The translations under genes and the position numbers were made by a program. Under the pieces are notes generated by a model. The model was not told where the DNA came from. It made no database searches and saw only the letters and a program-made list of their open reading frames with translations. Shown here one piece after another: positions 8,429 through 15,524 of a stretch of 64,000 nucleotides of DNA (positions are counted from its first letter, which is position 1; each line of letters begins with the position of its first letter). The stretch covers positions 1 through 64,000 of the forward strand of contig JAEEGQ010000105.1 in the NCBI GenBank assembly GCA_016280395.1, written 5' to 3'. Source of the stretch: Lachnospiraceae bacterium. GTDB lineage: Bacteria > Bacillota > Clostridia > Lachnospirales > Lachnospiraceae.

Positions 8429-9100
8429 ATGACAGCAACAGACAGACTTGCAGCCTGCGGGAACCCTGATTTTGTGGAGTTTCAGAGCAAGCTCGTTCCG
8501 AACATCCCCAAAGACACTATCCTTGGCGTAAAGACTCCGGATATGAGAAGGATCGCAAAGGAACTCAATGGTACCGCTGAAGCGGAAGAGTTCCTGAAGC
8601 ACCTGCCGCACGTGTATTACGAAGAAAACCTGCTCCATTTCTTTCTGATATCCATGATAAAGGATTTTGACGAGTGCGTGAAGGCAGTCGAGGCTTTCCT
8701 GCCTTTTGTGGACTGCTGGCCGGTAAGTGATCAGGCAACTCCGCGCGTCTTTACAAAAAATCACGGCAAACTCCTCCCGTACATAAAGAAATGGATAGGC
8801 TCGGAGCACGTTTATACTGCAAGATTCGGGATCCGCATGCTGATGAGCGAATTTCTCGGAAGTGATTTTCTGCCGGAATACCCTGAATGGGTGGCAAAAG
8901 TTACCGGGGAGGATTATTACATCAAAATGATGGTTGCCTGGTATTTTGCGACAGCACTTGCAAAACAGTATGATGCGTGCGTCTGCTATATAGAGGAACG
9001 GAGACTCGATCCTTGGACACACAAAAAAACGATACAAAAGGCCTGCGAGAGCTTCAGGGTCTCTGAAGAACATAAAGAGTACCTGAAACAGTTCCGGTAG
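8429..9100 (+). CDS. DNA alkylation repair protein, AlkD-like
   Basis: A 223-residue all-helical HEAT-like repeat protein of the AlkC/AlkD family. These DNA glycosylases excise N3- and N7-alkylated purines without base flipping. Family-typical phrases visible are NIPKDTILGVKTPDMRRIAKEL (about 24-45), HVYYEENLLHFFLIS, FVDCWPVSDQ (about 90-99), HVYTARFGIRMLMSEFL, and DYYIKMMVAWYFATAL (about 163-178) with RLDPWTHKKTIQKACES near the end. Length is normal for the small clostridial members. The gene begins 1 nt after the PAS remnant, with AGAGGG as ribosome site. No terminator follows; the next promoter starts 15 bp downstream. Confidence 0.88.
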   Translation: MTATDRLAACGNPDFVEFQSKLVPNIPKDTILGVKTPDMRRIAKELNGTAEAEEFLKHLPHVYYEENLLHFFLISMIKDFDECVKAVEAFLPFVDCWPVSDQATPRVFTKNHGKLLPYIKKWIGSEHVYTARFGIRMLMSEFLGSDFLPEYPEWVAKVTGEDYYIKMMVAWYFATALAKQYDACVCYIEERRLDPWTHKKTIQKACESFRVSEEHKEYLKQFR

Positions 9101-9114
9101 GGATAAAAAAGTTG

Positions 9115-9142
9115 TTGACAAAGAACGATTATATGATAATAT
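9115..9142 (+). promoter_or_regulatory. Sigma-A promoter of the flavodoxin/metal operon
   Basis: TTGACA at 9115-9120 and TAATAT at 9137-9142 with a 16-bp spacer. An operator-like palindrome starts 4 bp after the -10, at the expected transcription start, which points to repression by promoter occlusion. Confidence 0.75.
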
Positions 9143-9145
9143 ATT

Positions 9146-9163
9146 AGTTAGCAGTCGCTAACT
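9146..9163. promoter_or_regulatory. Operator-like palindrome, copy 1 (GTTAG-N6-CTAAC)
   Basis: AGTTAGC at 9146-9152 and GCTAACT at 9157-9163 are perfect inverted arms around AGTC. The half site GTTAG/CTAAC is like that of DtxR/IdeR-family metalloregulators, but the core between half sites is 6 bp rather than about 1 bp. An overlapping 8-bp inverted repeat, GCAGTCGC (9151-9158) with GCGACTGC (9174-9181), could form a leader hairpin. Confidence 0.7.
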
Positions 9164-9196
9164 GCTATGGTTTGCGACTGCTTATCCCGGACAGAT

Positions 9197-9214
9197 AGTT
9201 AGTATTTACTAACT
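9197..9214. promoter_or_regulatory. Operator-like palindrome, copy 2
   Basis: AGTTAGT at 9197-9203 and ACTAACT at 9208-9214 flank ATTT. Same arms and geometry as copies at 9146-9163 and 12658-12675. It lies in the 5' leader, 7 bp before the GGAG ribosome site of the next gene. Confidence 0.7.
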
Positions 9215-9232
9215 CACTGCGGAGTATTTATC

Positions 9233-9481
9233 GTGAGGAAACAGCATGCTCCGCCGTCAGATGTCGAATGCTTTATGAAAGATCCGTGTAACGGAGTCAA
9301 ATGCTGCGGCTGCTGGAAAGCTTATTCGGATCCGGAAGAGGCTGCCGCAAGGTTTGTAAGATATAAAAAGTGTACGGAAATGTTCAGCAAAATGAATAAA
9401 CAAGGGAAAACACTGGCTCAGCTCGCGGTCACTACCGGCAAAAAGCGGAGCCGGATGAATAAACAGGAGGTACTGGCATGA
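9233..9481 (+). CDS. Small Cys-containing protein, first gene of metal operon
   Basis: An 82-residue protein starting at GTG 9233, with GGAG at 9221-9224 giving an 8-nt spacing. It has four Cys in the first 25 residues (DVECFMKDPCNGVKCCGCW, about 10-28), a possible metal or Fe-S site, followed by a basic helical tail. No family is recognised with certainty. The stop overlaps the flavodoxin ATG (ATGA at 9478-9481), so the two are translationally coupled. The position directly behind the tandem operators suggests it belongs to a metal-limitation response, perhaps as a small metal-handling partner of the flavodoxin or the downstream metal proteins. Function is unknown. Confidence 0.7.
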   Translation: MRKQHAPPSDVECFMKDPCNGVKCCGCWKAYSDPEEAAARFVRYKKCTEMFSKMNKQGKTLAQLAVTTGKKRSRMNKQEVLA

Positions 9482-9900
9482 GTAAAGTTGCAATAGTATT
9501 CTGGAGCGGAACCGGGAATACGGAAGCAATGGCTGCTGCGGTTGAAGCAGGAGCAAAAGAAAAAGGTTTAGAGGTGTCTGTTTTCGGACCCGGCAATTTC
9601 TCGGAATCAATGGTCGGGGAATTTGATGGGATCGCATTCGGATGTCCTGCAATGGGTGCGGAGGTCCTTGAAGAATCGGAGTTCGAGCCGATGTTCGCAG
9701 GGCTTGAAAGCTCGCTTTCCGGCAAAAGGATCGCTCTTTTCGGATCCTACGGCTGGGGAGACGGACAGTGGATGCGTGACTGGGAAGCAAGATGTGAGGT
9801 TGCGGGTGCGCAGCTCGTCTGCGAAAGCGTTATAGCAAATGACACGCCGGGCGACGAGGAACTTGAAGCCTGCAAAAATCTCGGAGCGTCCCTCGCGTGA
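9478..9900 (+). CDS. Flavodoxin, short chain
   Basis: A 140-residue short-chain flavodoxin, an FMN electron carrier that replaces ferredoxin when iron is scarce. The phosphate-binding loop VFWSGTGNTEAMA (about 7-19) is canonical. FMN-side loops CPAMGAEVLEESEFEPMF (about 56-73) and SYGWGDGQWM (about 90-99) are intact, and the length is standard. The start overlaps the stop of the small Cys protein. Because flavodoxin is the textbook iron-starvation substitute for ferredoxin, its place behind two GTTAG-N6-CTAAC palindromes is the best hint that the operator answers to iron. A weak terminator-like hairpin follows at 9946-9967. Confidence 0.95.
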   Translation: MSKVAIVFWSGTGNTEAMAAAVEAGAKEKGLEVSVFGPGNFSESMVGEFDGIAFGCPAMGAEVLEESEFEPMFAGLESSLSGKRIALFGSYGWGDGQWMRDWEARCEVAGAQLVCESVIANDTPGDEELEACKNLGASLA

Positions 9901-9945
9901 GTACATTGCCCGGATTCGATAATGCAGGGCAGCGCGGACAGGCGG

Positions 9946-9967
9946 AAAGGGCCGTAAGGCTCTTTTT
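9946..9967 (+). terminator. Weak intra-operon terminator or attenuator
   Basis: AAAGGGCC at 9946-9953 pairs with GGCTCTTT (9958-9965) around GTAA, with one G-U pair, and runs into TTTTTGCTTTT. It would leave more flavodoxin mRNA than downstream metal-ATPase mRNA if partly effective. Confidence 0.5.
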
Positions 9968-9991
9968 GCTTTTGTAAAGGAGAGGACAAAG

Positions 9992-10243
9992 ATGTACAAA
10001 ACGGTAATAAAGATCGACGGCATGATGTGCGGGATGTGCGAAGCACACGTTAATGATGCCATAAGAAAAGCCTTCCCTGATGCAAAGAAGGTTTCAAGCT
10101 CGCACACAAAAGGCGAGAGCAGTTTTCTTTCGGAAACGGAACCTGACGGTTCGTATCTGAAGGAGACAATAGATAAGACAGGATATACCGTTACATCCGT
10201 AAAAACGGCAACCTACAGTAAAAAGCTTTTCGGCTTGTTTTAG
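9992..10243 (+). CDS. Heavy-metal-associated (HMA) domain protein
   Basis: An 83-residue cytoplasmic protein with a single HMA fold, start supported by AAAGGAGAGG upstream. The metal loop is GMMCGMCEAHV (about 10-20), matching GMxCxxC, so a soft or transition metal is bound by the two Cys. The sequence after about residue 70 is a short basic-hydrophobic tail (SKKLFGLF) unlike a free CopZ-type chaperone, perhaps for docking at the membrane. Two genes downstream lies a P1B ATPase whose own N-terminal HMA-like region lacks Cys-x-x-Cys; this protein may supply the missing metal-binding domain in trans. Which metal it carries cannot be read from sequence. Confidence 0.9.
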   Translation: MYKTVIKIDGMMCGMCEAHVNDAIRKAFPDAKKVSSSHTKGESSFLSETEPDGSYLKETIDKTGYTVTSVKTATYSKKLFGLF

Positions 10244-10258
10244 AAAGGAGATATCAAC

Positions 10259-10510
10259 ATGAAATTTAAAGGGATCGGATTATTCGCACTCGGAACACTG
10301 TTCGGACTTGAAGGCATCAAGCTGCTTTCGTCAAAGGATGCAAAGAAGCTTTATTCTCATTGTACGGCAGGCGTGCTCAGGGCCAAAGACTGCATACTCG
10401 ACCAGGTGACCGCACTGCGTGAAAACTGCGGTGATATTTACGAAGAGGCAAAGAGTATAAACGAAGAGAGAGCGAAGAAAGCGGAAGAAGCAGAGATTGG
10501 TGAGGACTGA
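10259..10510 (+). CDS. Small membrane-anchored protein (DUF6110-like)
   Basis: An 83-residue protein with a ribosome site AAAGGAG at 10243-10249. The N-terminus MKFKGIGLFALGTLFGLEGIKLL is one hydrophobic helix. After it come SSKDAKKLYSHCTAGVLRAKDCILDQ and an acidic, charged helix ending EERAKKAEEAEIGED. It resembles the small DUF6110 proteins found beside HMA proteins and P1B ATPases in clostridia; that assignment is from memory of the pattern. The single membrane helix plus long charged helix suggests a membrane-bound accessory of the ATPase encoded 37 bp downstream. No enzymatic motif is present. Confidence 0.7.
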   Translation: MKFKGIGLFALGTLFGLEGIKLLSSKDAKKLYSHCTAGVLRAKDCILDQVTALRENCGDIYEEAKSINEERAKKAEEAEIGED

Positions 10511-10547
10511 ATACGCGTCCGAAAAACAGTGAAAGAAGCCGGTAAAA

Positions 10548-12626
10548 ATGAAATTTACTATTAAACACGAGATAAAGAACCGCATGAGGATCCATCTTCC
10601 GATGAAGCGGATGAGCTTTCGGGAGGCGGATACACTCGACTATTACCTGAAGGGAATAGATGGGATCACCGGGGTAAAGGTATATGAGCGCACTGCTGAT
10701 GCAGTGGTTGCGTTTGAGTGCGACAGGGCACATGTGATCGGGGCGTTAAGGAGTTTTTCCTTTGATGCCGTGCAGGTGCCGGAGAGAGTCTTTGAATGCT
10801 CGGGCAGGGAACTGTCGGCACAGTATTACGACAAGCTCGTGACGTCGGTGATCCTGCACTACGGCAAGAGGCTCATAATACCTTTTGACCTGCGCAGGAT
10901 ATGGGTGCTGCTTAAAACGGTAAAGTATGTGTGGCGCGGATTAAAGACGCTTAAAAACAGGCAGCTACAGGTCGAACTGCTTGATGCGGCTGCAATAACC
11001 GCAGCAGTCTGCACTAAGGACTATAATACCGCATCATCGGTGATGTTCCTGCTCAAGATAGGCGATATCCTCGAGAAATGGACTCATAAGCGCTCGGTGG
11101 ATGACCTTGCAAGACGGATGTCCCTGAACATCGATAAAGTCTGGGTAGTAACGGATGACGGAGAAATCCTTAAAGAATCATCGGCGGTAGAATGCGGTGA
11201 CAGTGTTGTTGTACGGATGGGCAATATGATCCCGTTTGACGGTGAGGTGGCCGGTGGTGAAGCCATGGTAAACCAGGCGTCTATGACGGGGGAGTCGGCA
11301 GCGGTAAGGAAGTGCGCCGGCTCAAGTGTATTTGCCGGTACCGTTGTAGAGGAAGGCGAGCTTACGGTCAGGGTTACACAGACCGGTGGCTGCGGCCGTT
11401 TTGACAAGATCGTGAAGATGATCGAGGAAACGGAAAAGCTCAAATCGTCCCTCGAAAGCAAGGCGGAGCGCCTTGCAGACAGGCTTGTGCCATATACGCT
11501 GCTCGCTTCGGGACTGACATGGGCCTTCAGCAGGAACATTACCAAAGCCGTATCGGTGCTCATGGTGGATTATTCCTGCGCATTGAAGATGGCAATGCCT
11601 ATCTCTGTCCTTTCGGCGATCAAAGAAGCTTCGGGTTACGACATAACCGTAAAGGGCGGGAAATTCCTTGAGGCTGTTGCGGGGGCGGATACGATAGTCC
11701 TTGACAAGACAGGAACGCTTACAAAAGCCTGTCCTACCGTGGTGAAGACAGTCTCTTTCTGTGATGAGACGGAAGATGAACTGCTCCGCCAGGCTGCATG
11801 TCTTGAAGAACATTTTCCGCATTCAGTTGCAAGGGCGGTTGTTGATGCGGCTTTTTCCAAGGGGCTGCTGCACGAGGAGCTCCATACAAGCGTGGAATAT
11901 ATAGTTGCGCACGGCATAGTATCCGGTATAGAAGGAGAAAGGGCCGTCATCGGCAGCTATCATTTTGTGTTTGAAGATGAATGTGCCGTTATACCGGAAG
12001 GAAAGGAAGAGCTGTTCAAAACGCTGCCGGATGAGTATTCACACCTGTATTTCGCAAAGAACGGAAAGCTTGCGGCCGTCATCCTTATCGAAGACCCCAT
12101 GCGGGAAGAGGCCCGGACGGTTGTGGAAGAACTGAAAAAGCTCGGTCTTGAACATATCGTGATGATGACCGGTGACAGCGAACGAACGGCAAAAAAGACG
12201 GCTGCACAGGCCGGCATAACGGAATATCATGCAGAAGTGCTTCCCGAAGAAAAGGCGGGATATATCGAGAGAGCCAAAGCAGAGGGCCACAAAGTGATAA
12301 TGGTCGGTGACGGTATAAACGATTCACCGGCACTGTCGGCTTCGGACGCAGGCATAGCGATAAGCGAAGGAGCCGAGATCGCAAGACAGATAGCGGATAT
12401 CACTATCAGCTCGTCTGACCTTCGAAGTCTCGTTACGCTCCGTAGGATCAGCACACTGCTCATGAAACGGATACGCTTCAATTACAGGACCATCGTAATG
12501 TTCAACACGGCACTGATAGCTTTGGGGGTTGCCGGCCTGCTGCCACCGGCACCTTTGGCCATGCTGCATAACGGTTCGACCGTTACGCTGGGCCTTTTGA
12601 GCATGACAGATCTTTTGAAGGAATAA
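10548..12626 (+). CDS. P1B-type metal-transporting ATPase with non-standard metal motif
   Basis: A 692-residue inner-membrane P-type ATPase that moves a metal ion at the cost of ATP. Intact signatures: actuator TGES (247-250), phosphorylation site DKTGTLT (Asp386), nucleotide-domain His in EEHFPHSVARAVV, and hinge GDGINDSPAL (587-596). Two things are odd. The intramembrane Cys-Pro-x motif of classical P1B pumps is replaced by Y-S-C-A-L-K (342-347), keeping one Cys and no Pro. The N-terminal 70 residues look like a decayed HMA domain without Cys-x-x-Cys. The HMA protein at 9992-10243 may compensate. Related clostridial pumps share the S-C-A-L-K pattern as far as known; the metal is unclear, with iron or manganese possible given the flavodoxin operon context. 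Confidence 0.88.
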   Translation: MKFTIKHEIKNRMRIHLPMKRMSFREADTLDYYLKGIDGITGVKVYERTADAVVAFECDRAHVIGALRSFSFDAVQVPERVFECSGRELSAQYYDKLVTSVILHYGKRLIIPFDLRRIWVLLKTVKYVWRGLKTLKNRQLQVELLDAAAITAAVCTKDYNTASSVMFLLKIGDILEKWTHKRSVDDLARRMSLNIDKVWVVTDDGEILKESSAVECGDSVVVRMGNMIPFDGEVAGGEAMVNQASMTGESAAVRKCAGSSVFAGTVVEEGELTVRVTQTGGCGRFDKIVKMIEETEKLKSSLESKAERLADRLVPYTLLASGLTWAFSRNITKAVSVLMVDYSCALKMAMPISVLSAIKEASGYDITVKGGKFLEAVAGADTIVLDKTGTLTKACPTVVKTVSFCDETEDELLRQAACLEEHFPHSVARAVVDAAFSKGLLHEELHTSVEYIVAHGIVSGIEGERAVIGSYHFVFEDECAVIPEGKEELFKTLPDEYSHLYFAKNGKLAAVILIEDPMREEARTVVEELKKLGLEHIVMMTGDSERTAKKTAAQAGITEYHAEVLPEEKAGYIERAKAEGHKVIMVGDGINDSPALSASDAGIAISEGAEIARQIADITISSSDLRSLVTLRRISTLLMKRIRFNYRTIVMFNTALIALGVAGLLPPAPLAMLHNGSTVTLGLLSMTDLLKE

Positions 12627-12657
12627 AAAACGTGTAAGGCGTAAAAATAAATACATA

Positions 12658-12675
12658 GGTTAGTAAAAACTAACC
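12658..12675. promoter_or_regulatory. Operator-like palindrome, copy 3
   Basis: GGTTAGT at 12658-12664 and ACTAACC at 12669-12675 around AAAA, 16 bp before the ATG of the ECF S-component gene. Same GTTAG-N6-CTAAC layout as the two copies before the flavodoxin operon. It lies next to the GGGGAGG ribosome site, so a bound repressor would block the start of this operon. Confidence 0.72.
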
Positions 12676-12690
12676 AAAGGGGAGGAATAT

Positions 12691-13275
12691 ATGAAAACCA
12701 AATTTGAGATCAAGGATCTTATCACCGTAGGCATATTTACTGCGCTTTACTTTGTTGTCACGTTTATTGTTGCCTGCATCGGATTCATACCGATCTTTAT
12801 GGCATTTATGCCGCTCATCGGACCGATCTTTGCCGGTATACCGCTCATGCTGTATTTCTCAAAGGTCAAGCATTTCGGCATGGTGACTGTCACCGGCATT
12901 ATTATCGCGATACTTATGTTCATTACCGGACATCCTTATCCGATCTTTATTTTCTGCATAGGGGCTGCTCTTATCACGGAATTTGTTTTGCGCGCGGGAA
13001 AGTATTCGAGTATAAAGCACTGTGTCATCGGCTCCGCAACCTTCAGCTTATGGCTGCTCGGTATGGTCATCGCCTTTTTCTTCGGCTTCAGGGAGGCTTA
13101 TTTTGCAAGTCTTGTAGATGGATACGGACAGGAATATGTTGATAAGATGCAGTCCTATACTCCCACCTGGATGTTCTTTGCAATGATCCTCATGTGCCTT
13201 GTCGGCGGAACGATAGGAGGCCTTCTCGGTGCGAGAGTCCTTAAAAAACACTTCAAAAAAGCAGGTATGATCTGA
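12691..13275 (+). CDS. MptD/Trep_Strep-type ECF transporter S component
   Basis: A 194-residue integral membrane protein with five or six hydrophobic segments and the GHPYPIFIFCIGAALITE loop seen in MptD-type proteins. S components bind the substrate of energy-coupling-factor (ECF) importers. GGGGAGG at 12679-12685 sets the start. The stop overlaps the next ATG by 1 nt, and the downstream genes give the T and A components, so a complete ECF importer is encoded. An operator of the metal-regulon type lies directly upstream. MptD-type S proteins are associated with metal or metal-chelate uptake and with exporter-fold ABC pairs; the exact substrate is not known. Confidence 0.85.
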   Translation: MKTKFEIKDLITVGIFTALYFVVTFIVACIGFIPIFMAFMPLIGPIFAGIPLMLYFSKVKHFGMVTVTGIIIAILMFITGHPYPIFIFCIGAALITEFVLRAGKYSSIKHCVIGSATFSLWLLGMVIAFFFGFREAYFASLVDGYGQEYVDKMQSYTPTWMFFAMILMCLVGGTIGGLLGARVLKKHFKKAGMI

Positions 13276-13994
13276 TGGAGACCGGATCACGGACAGCTGC
13301 CGGAAAGGAAATGCTAAAGCTCGATCCGAGGACCAAGCTGGCGATCCTTATCACAGTCGGTATCATCATGATGAGCGGCAAGCTTACGGGTATCGAATAT
13401 ATCCTGCGTCTGATCTGCACGTGCGTGCCTTTTCTTCTCCTGATTTCCGTAAAACTTTACAAAACGGCTGTAATATCTGCGCTTATCCTGTTCGCAACGG
13501 TCCTGTGCGAAGGTTTCGTTATACCGAACACGAAAGGTATACTGAATCTTATGATAATGATCATCTGCGGTGTTATATCGAGATTTGGTCCGGGTTACAT
13601 TTGCGGCTGGTATGTAGTGAGATCGACTTCGGTCAGCGAGTTCGTTACGGTAATGGAGAGGATGCATTTTCCGAATATCATAACGATCCCGATGTCTGTT
13701 ATGTTCAGATATTTCCCCACACTTAAAGAGGAATACCTCTCTATCCGTGATGCCATGAAGATGCGCGAGATAGGGCAGAGCATTAAAAATCCCTTTACAT
13801 ATATCGAGTACATTCTCGTTCCGATCATGATGTCAACATCCCAGATAGCAAATGATCTCTCCGCGGCATCATTAACAAAGGGGCTTGGAGCGGGCAGGAA
13901 AAGAACGCATATATGCAGCATCGGCATGACTTGTATCGATTATATCCTGATAGCTGCGATGGCAGCCATGCTTGTCATATTCTTTGTTTTCTGA
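13275..13994 (+). CDS. ECF transporter T component (CbiQ-like)
   Basis: A 239-residue transmembrane coupling subunit of the EcfT/CbiQ family. The N-terminus has LDPRTKLAILITVGIIMMSG, typical of the family. The C-terminal cytoplasmic part carries the coupling helices in SIRDAMKMREIG and LSAASLTKGLGAGRKRTH, near the conserved A-R-G positions that grip the ATPases; here they read KMREIG and TKGLGA, so the second Arg is replaced. The start overlaps the S-component stop by 1 nt, and the ATPase gene starts 4 nt after its stop. It connects the S component to the fused A subunit in the membrane. Confidence 0.88.
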   Translation: METGSRTAAGKEMLKLDPRTKLAILITVGIIMMSGKLTGIEYILRLICTCVPFLLLISVKLYKTAVISALILFATVLCEGFVIPNTKGILNLMIMIICGVISRFGPGYICGWYVVRSTSVSEFVTVMERMHFPNIITIPMSVMFRYFPTLKEEYLSIRDAMKMREIGQSIKNPFTYIEYILVPIMMSTSQIANDLSAASLTKGLGAGRKRTHICSIGMTCIDYILIAAMAAMLVIFFVF

Positions 13995-13997
13995 GGT

Positions 13998-15524
13998 ATG
14001 TACATGATAGAGTTTTCCAATGTGACATTTAGTTATGAAGCGGTGCGCCGGGACGGGGAAAATGAGGAAGCAGCAGGTGTAAAGGACCTGAACATCACTG
14101 TGAAAGACGGAGAGTTCCTTGTGCTCACGGGAGGCTCGGGCTGCGGAAAAACAACAGTGATACGGCTTATCAACGGGCTGATCCCGGCCTACTATAACGG
14201 CGAAATGACCGGAACCGTTACTCTTGGCGGCAGAAATATAAGAGACATGTCCATTTATGACATATCCGGTCAGGTGGGAAGTGTGTTCCAAAACCCGAGA
14301 TCCCAGTTTTTTAACGTTAATACAACGGATGAGATGGCATTTGCCGCGGAAAACCGGTGTCTGGATCCGGATGAGATAAAAAGAACGATAAAAAGCACCG
14401 CTGTTTCCATGAGGATCGAAGATCTGCTTGACCGGAACATCTTTGAACTTTCGGGCGGCGAAAAACAGATGGTTGCATGCGCCGGAATAAATGTGCTGTC
14501 ACCGGAGATCATAGTTCTTGACGAGCCATCTTCCAACCTGGATCATCAGGCTATAAAAAAACTTGCCGGGATATTAAGGAGCTGGAAGGAACAGGGCAAA
14601 ACGATCATCATAGCAGAACACAGGCTTTTTTATCTTAAGGATCTTGCAGACCGGATGCTTGTCATGGAAGGCGGGAGAGTCACAGCGGAGTTTGGCGCCG
14701 ATAAGATCCCGGAGCTGTCTTATGAAAGATGCGAAGAGCTGGGGTTAAGACCTTTTGTGCTCAAAGAGATCCCTTTTATGCGTAAGGATGAAAAAAAGGT
14801 TTGCGGGAGTATTGAACTTAAGGATTTTAATTTCACGTATAAAGACAAAATGCATTCGATCAGCATACCGGAGCTGGAGATACCCGAGGGAAGCATCACA
14901 GCCGTCATAGGAAACAACGGGGCGGGAAAAAGCACGCTTGTTCGGAACATCTGCGGGCTAGAGAAAAGATGCAAAGGGATCATGAGGTTCAGGGGCAAAA
15001 GCCTGAAACCTAAGGGAAGGCTGCATAACTGTTATATGATCATGCAGGATGTAAACCACCAGCTTTTTACCGAGAGTGTACTTGATGAGGTGATGCTGAG
15101 CATGACGGATAAGAGCCTTGGCGAAGATGAAAAGGCTAAAAAGGCTATGGACATTCTCATTGAACTGGGACTTGATGCAGTAGCGGAAATGCATCCGATG
15201 GCACTTTCCGGCGGGCAGAAGCAGAGAACTGCAATAGCCTCGGGGCTTGCTTCCGAAAAAGAGATTATCATCTTTGATGAACCGACAAGCGGGCTGGACC
15301 TGCATCATATGAAGCTGGTCGCCGATCAGATGAAAAGACTTAAGGAGACCGGAAAGACGGTCTTTATCGTAACACACGATTATGAATTCATTCTAAGATG
15401 CTGTGACCGTATAATCCGTGTGGATAAAGGGATGATCGGGGATGAGTACGACCTGAACGAAAAAACAGTCGGGAAGCTGCTTGATTTCATGAATATAAAC
15501 GATGGAGGGAATGAAAATGTTTAA
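13998..15524 (+). CDS. ECF transporter A component, two fused ATPase domains
   Basis: A 508-residue protein with two ABC ATPase domains in one chain, instead of separate EcfA1 and EcfA2. Domain 1: Walker A GGSGCGKTT (about 45-53), signature LSGGEKQM, Walker B IIVLDEPSS. Domain 2: Walker A GNNGAGKST (about 302-310), signature LSGGQKQR, Walker B IIIFDEPTS, switch His in VTHDYEF. It powers the S/T pair in the same operon. ATGs at 13998 and 14004 are both possible; the difference is two residues. The end overlaps the beginning of the next ABC gene. Confidence 0.92.
   Translation: MYMIEFSNVTFSYEAVRRDGENEEAAGVKDLNITVKDGEFLVLTGGSGCGKTTVIRLINGLIPAYYNGEMTGTVTLGGRNIRDMSIYDISGQVGSVFQNPRSQFFNVNTTDEMAFAAENRCLDPDEIKRTIKSTAVSMRIEDLLDRNIFELSGGEKQMVACAGINVLSPEIIVLDEPSSNLDHQAIKKLAGILRSWKEQGKTIIIAEHRLFYLKDLADRMLVMEGGRVTAEFGADKIPELSYERCEELGLRPFVLKEIPFMRKDEKKVCGSIELKDFNFTYKDKMHSISIPELEIPEGSITAVIGNNGAGKSTLVRNICGLEKRCKGIMRFRGKSLKPKGRLHNCYMIMQDVNHQLFTESVLDEVMLSMTDKSLGEDEKAKKAMDILIELGLDAVAEMHPMALSGGQKQRTAIASGLASEKEIIIFDEPTSGLDLHHMKLVADQMKRLKETGKTVFIVTHDYEFILRCCDRIIRVDKGMIGDEYDLNEKTVGKLLDFMNINDGGNENV

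Noticed and set aside
9101-9232. Riboswitch before the flavodoxin operon
   Set aside because: The region holds inverted repeats, but they have the shape of protein operators repeated at another operon; no known riboswitch core or terminator/antiterminator pair was recognised.
12627-12690. Consensus promoter directly before the ECF operon
   Set aside because: Possible hexamers such as TTGAAG at 12615 have no matching -10 at a correct distance, so only the operator is reported.
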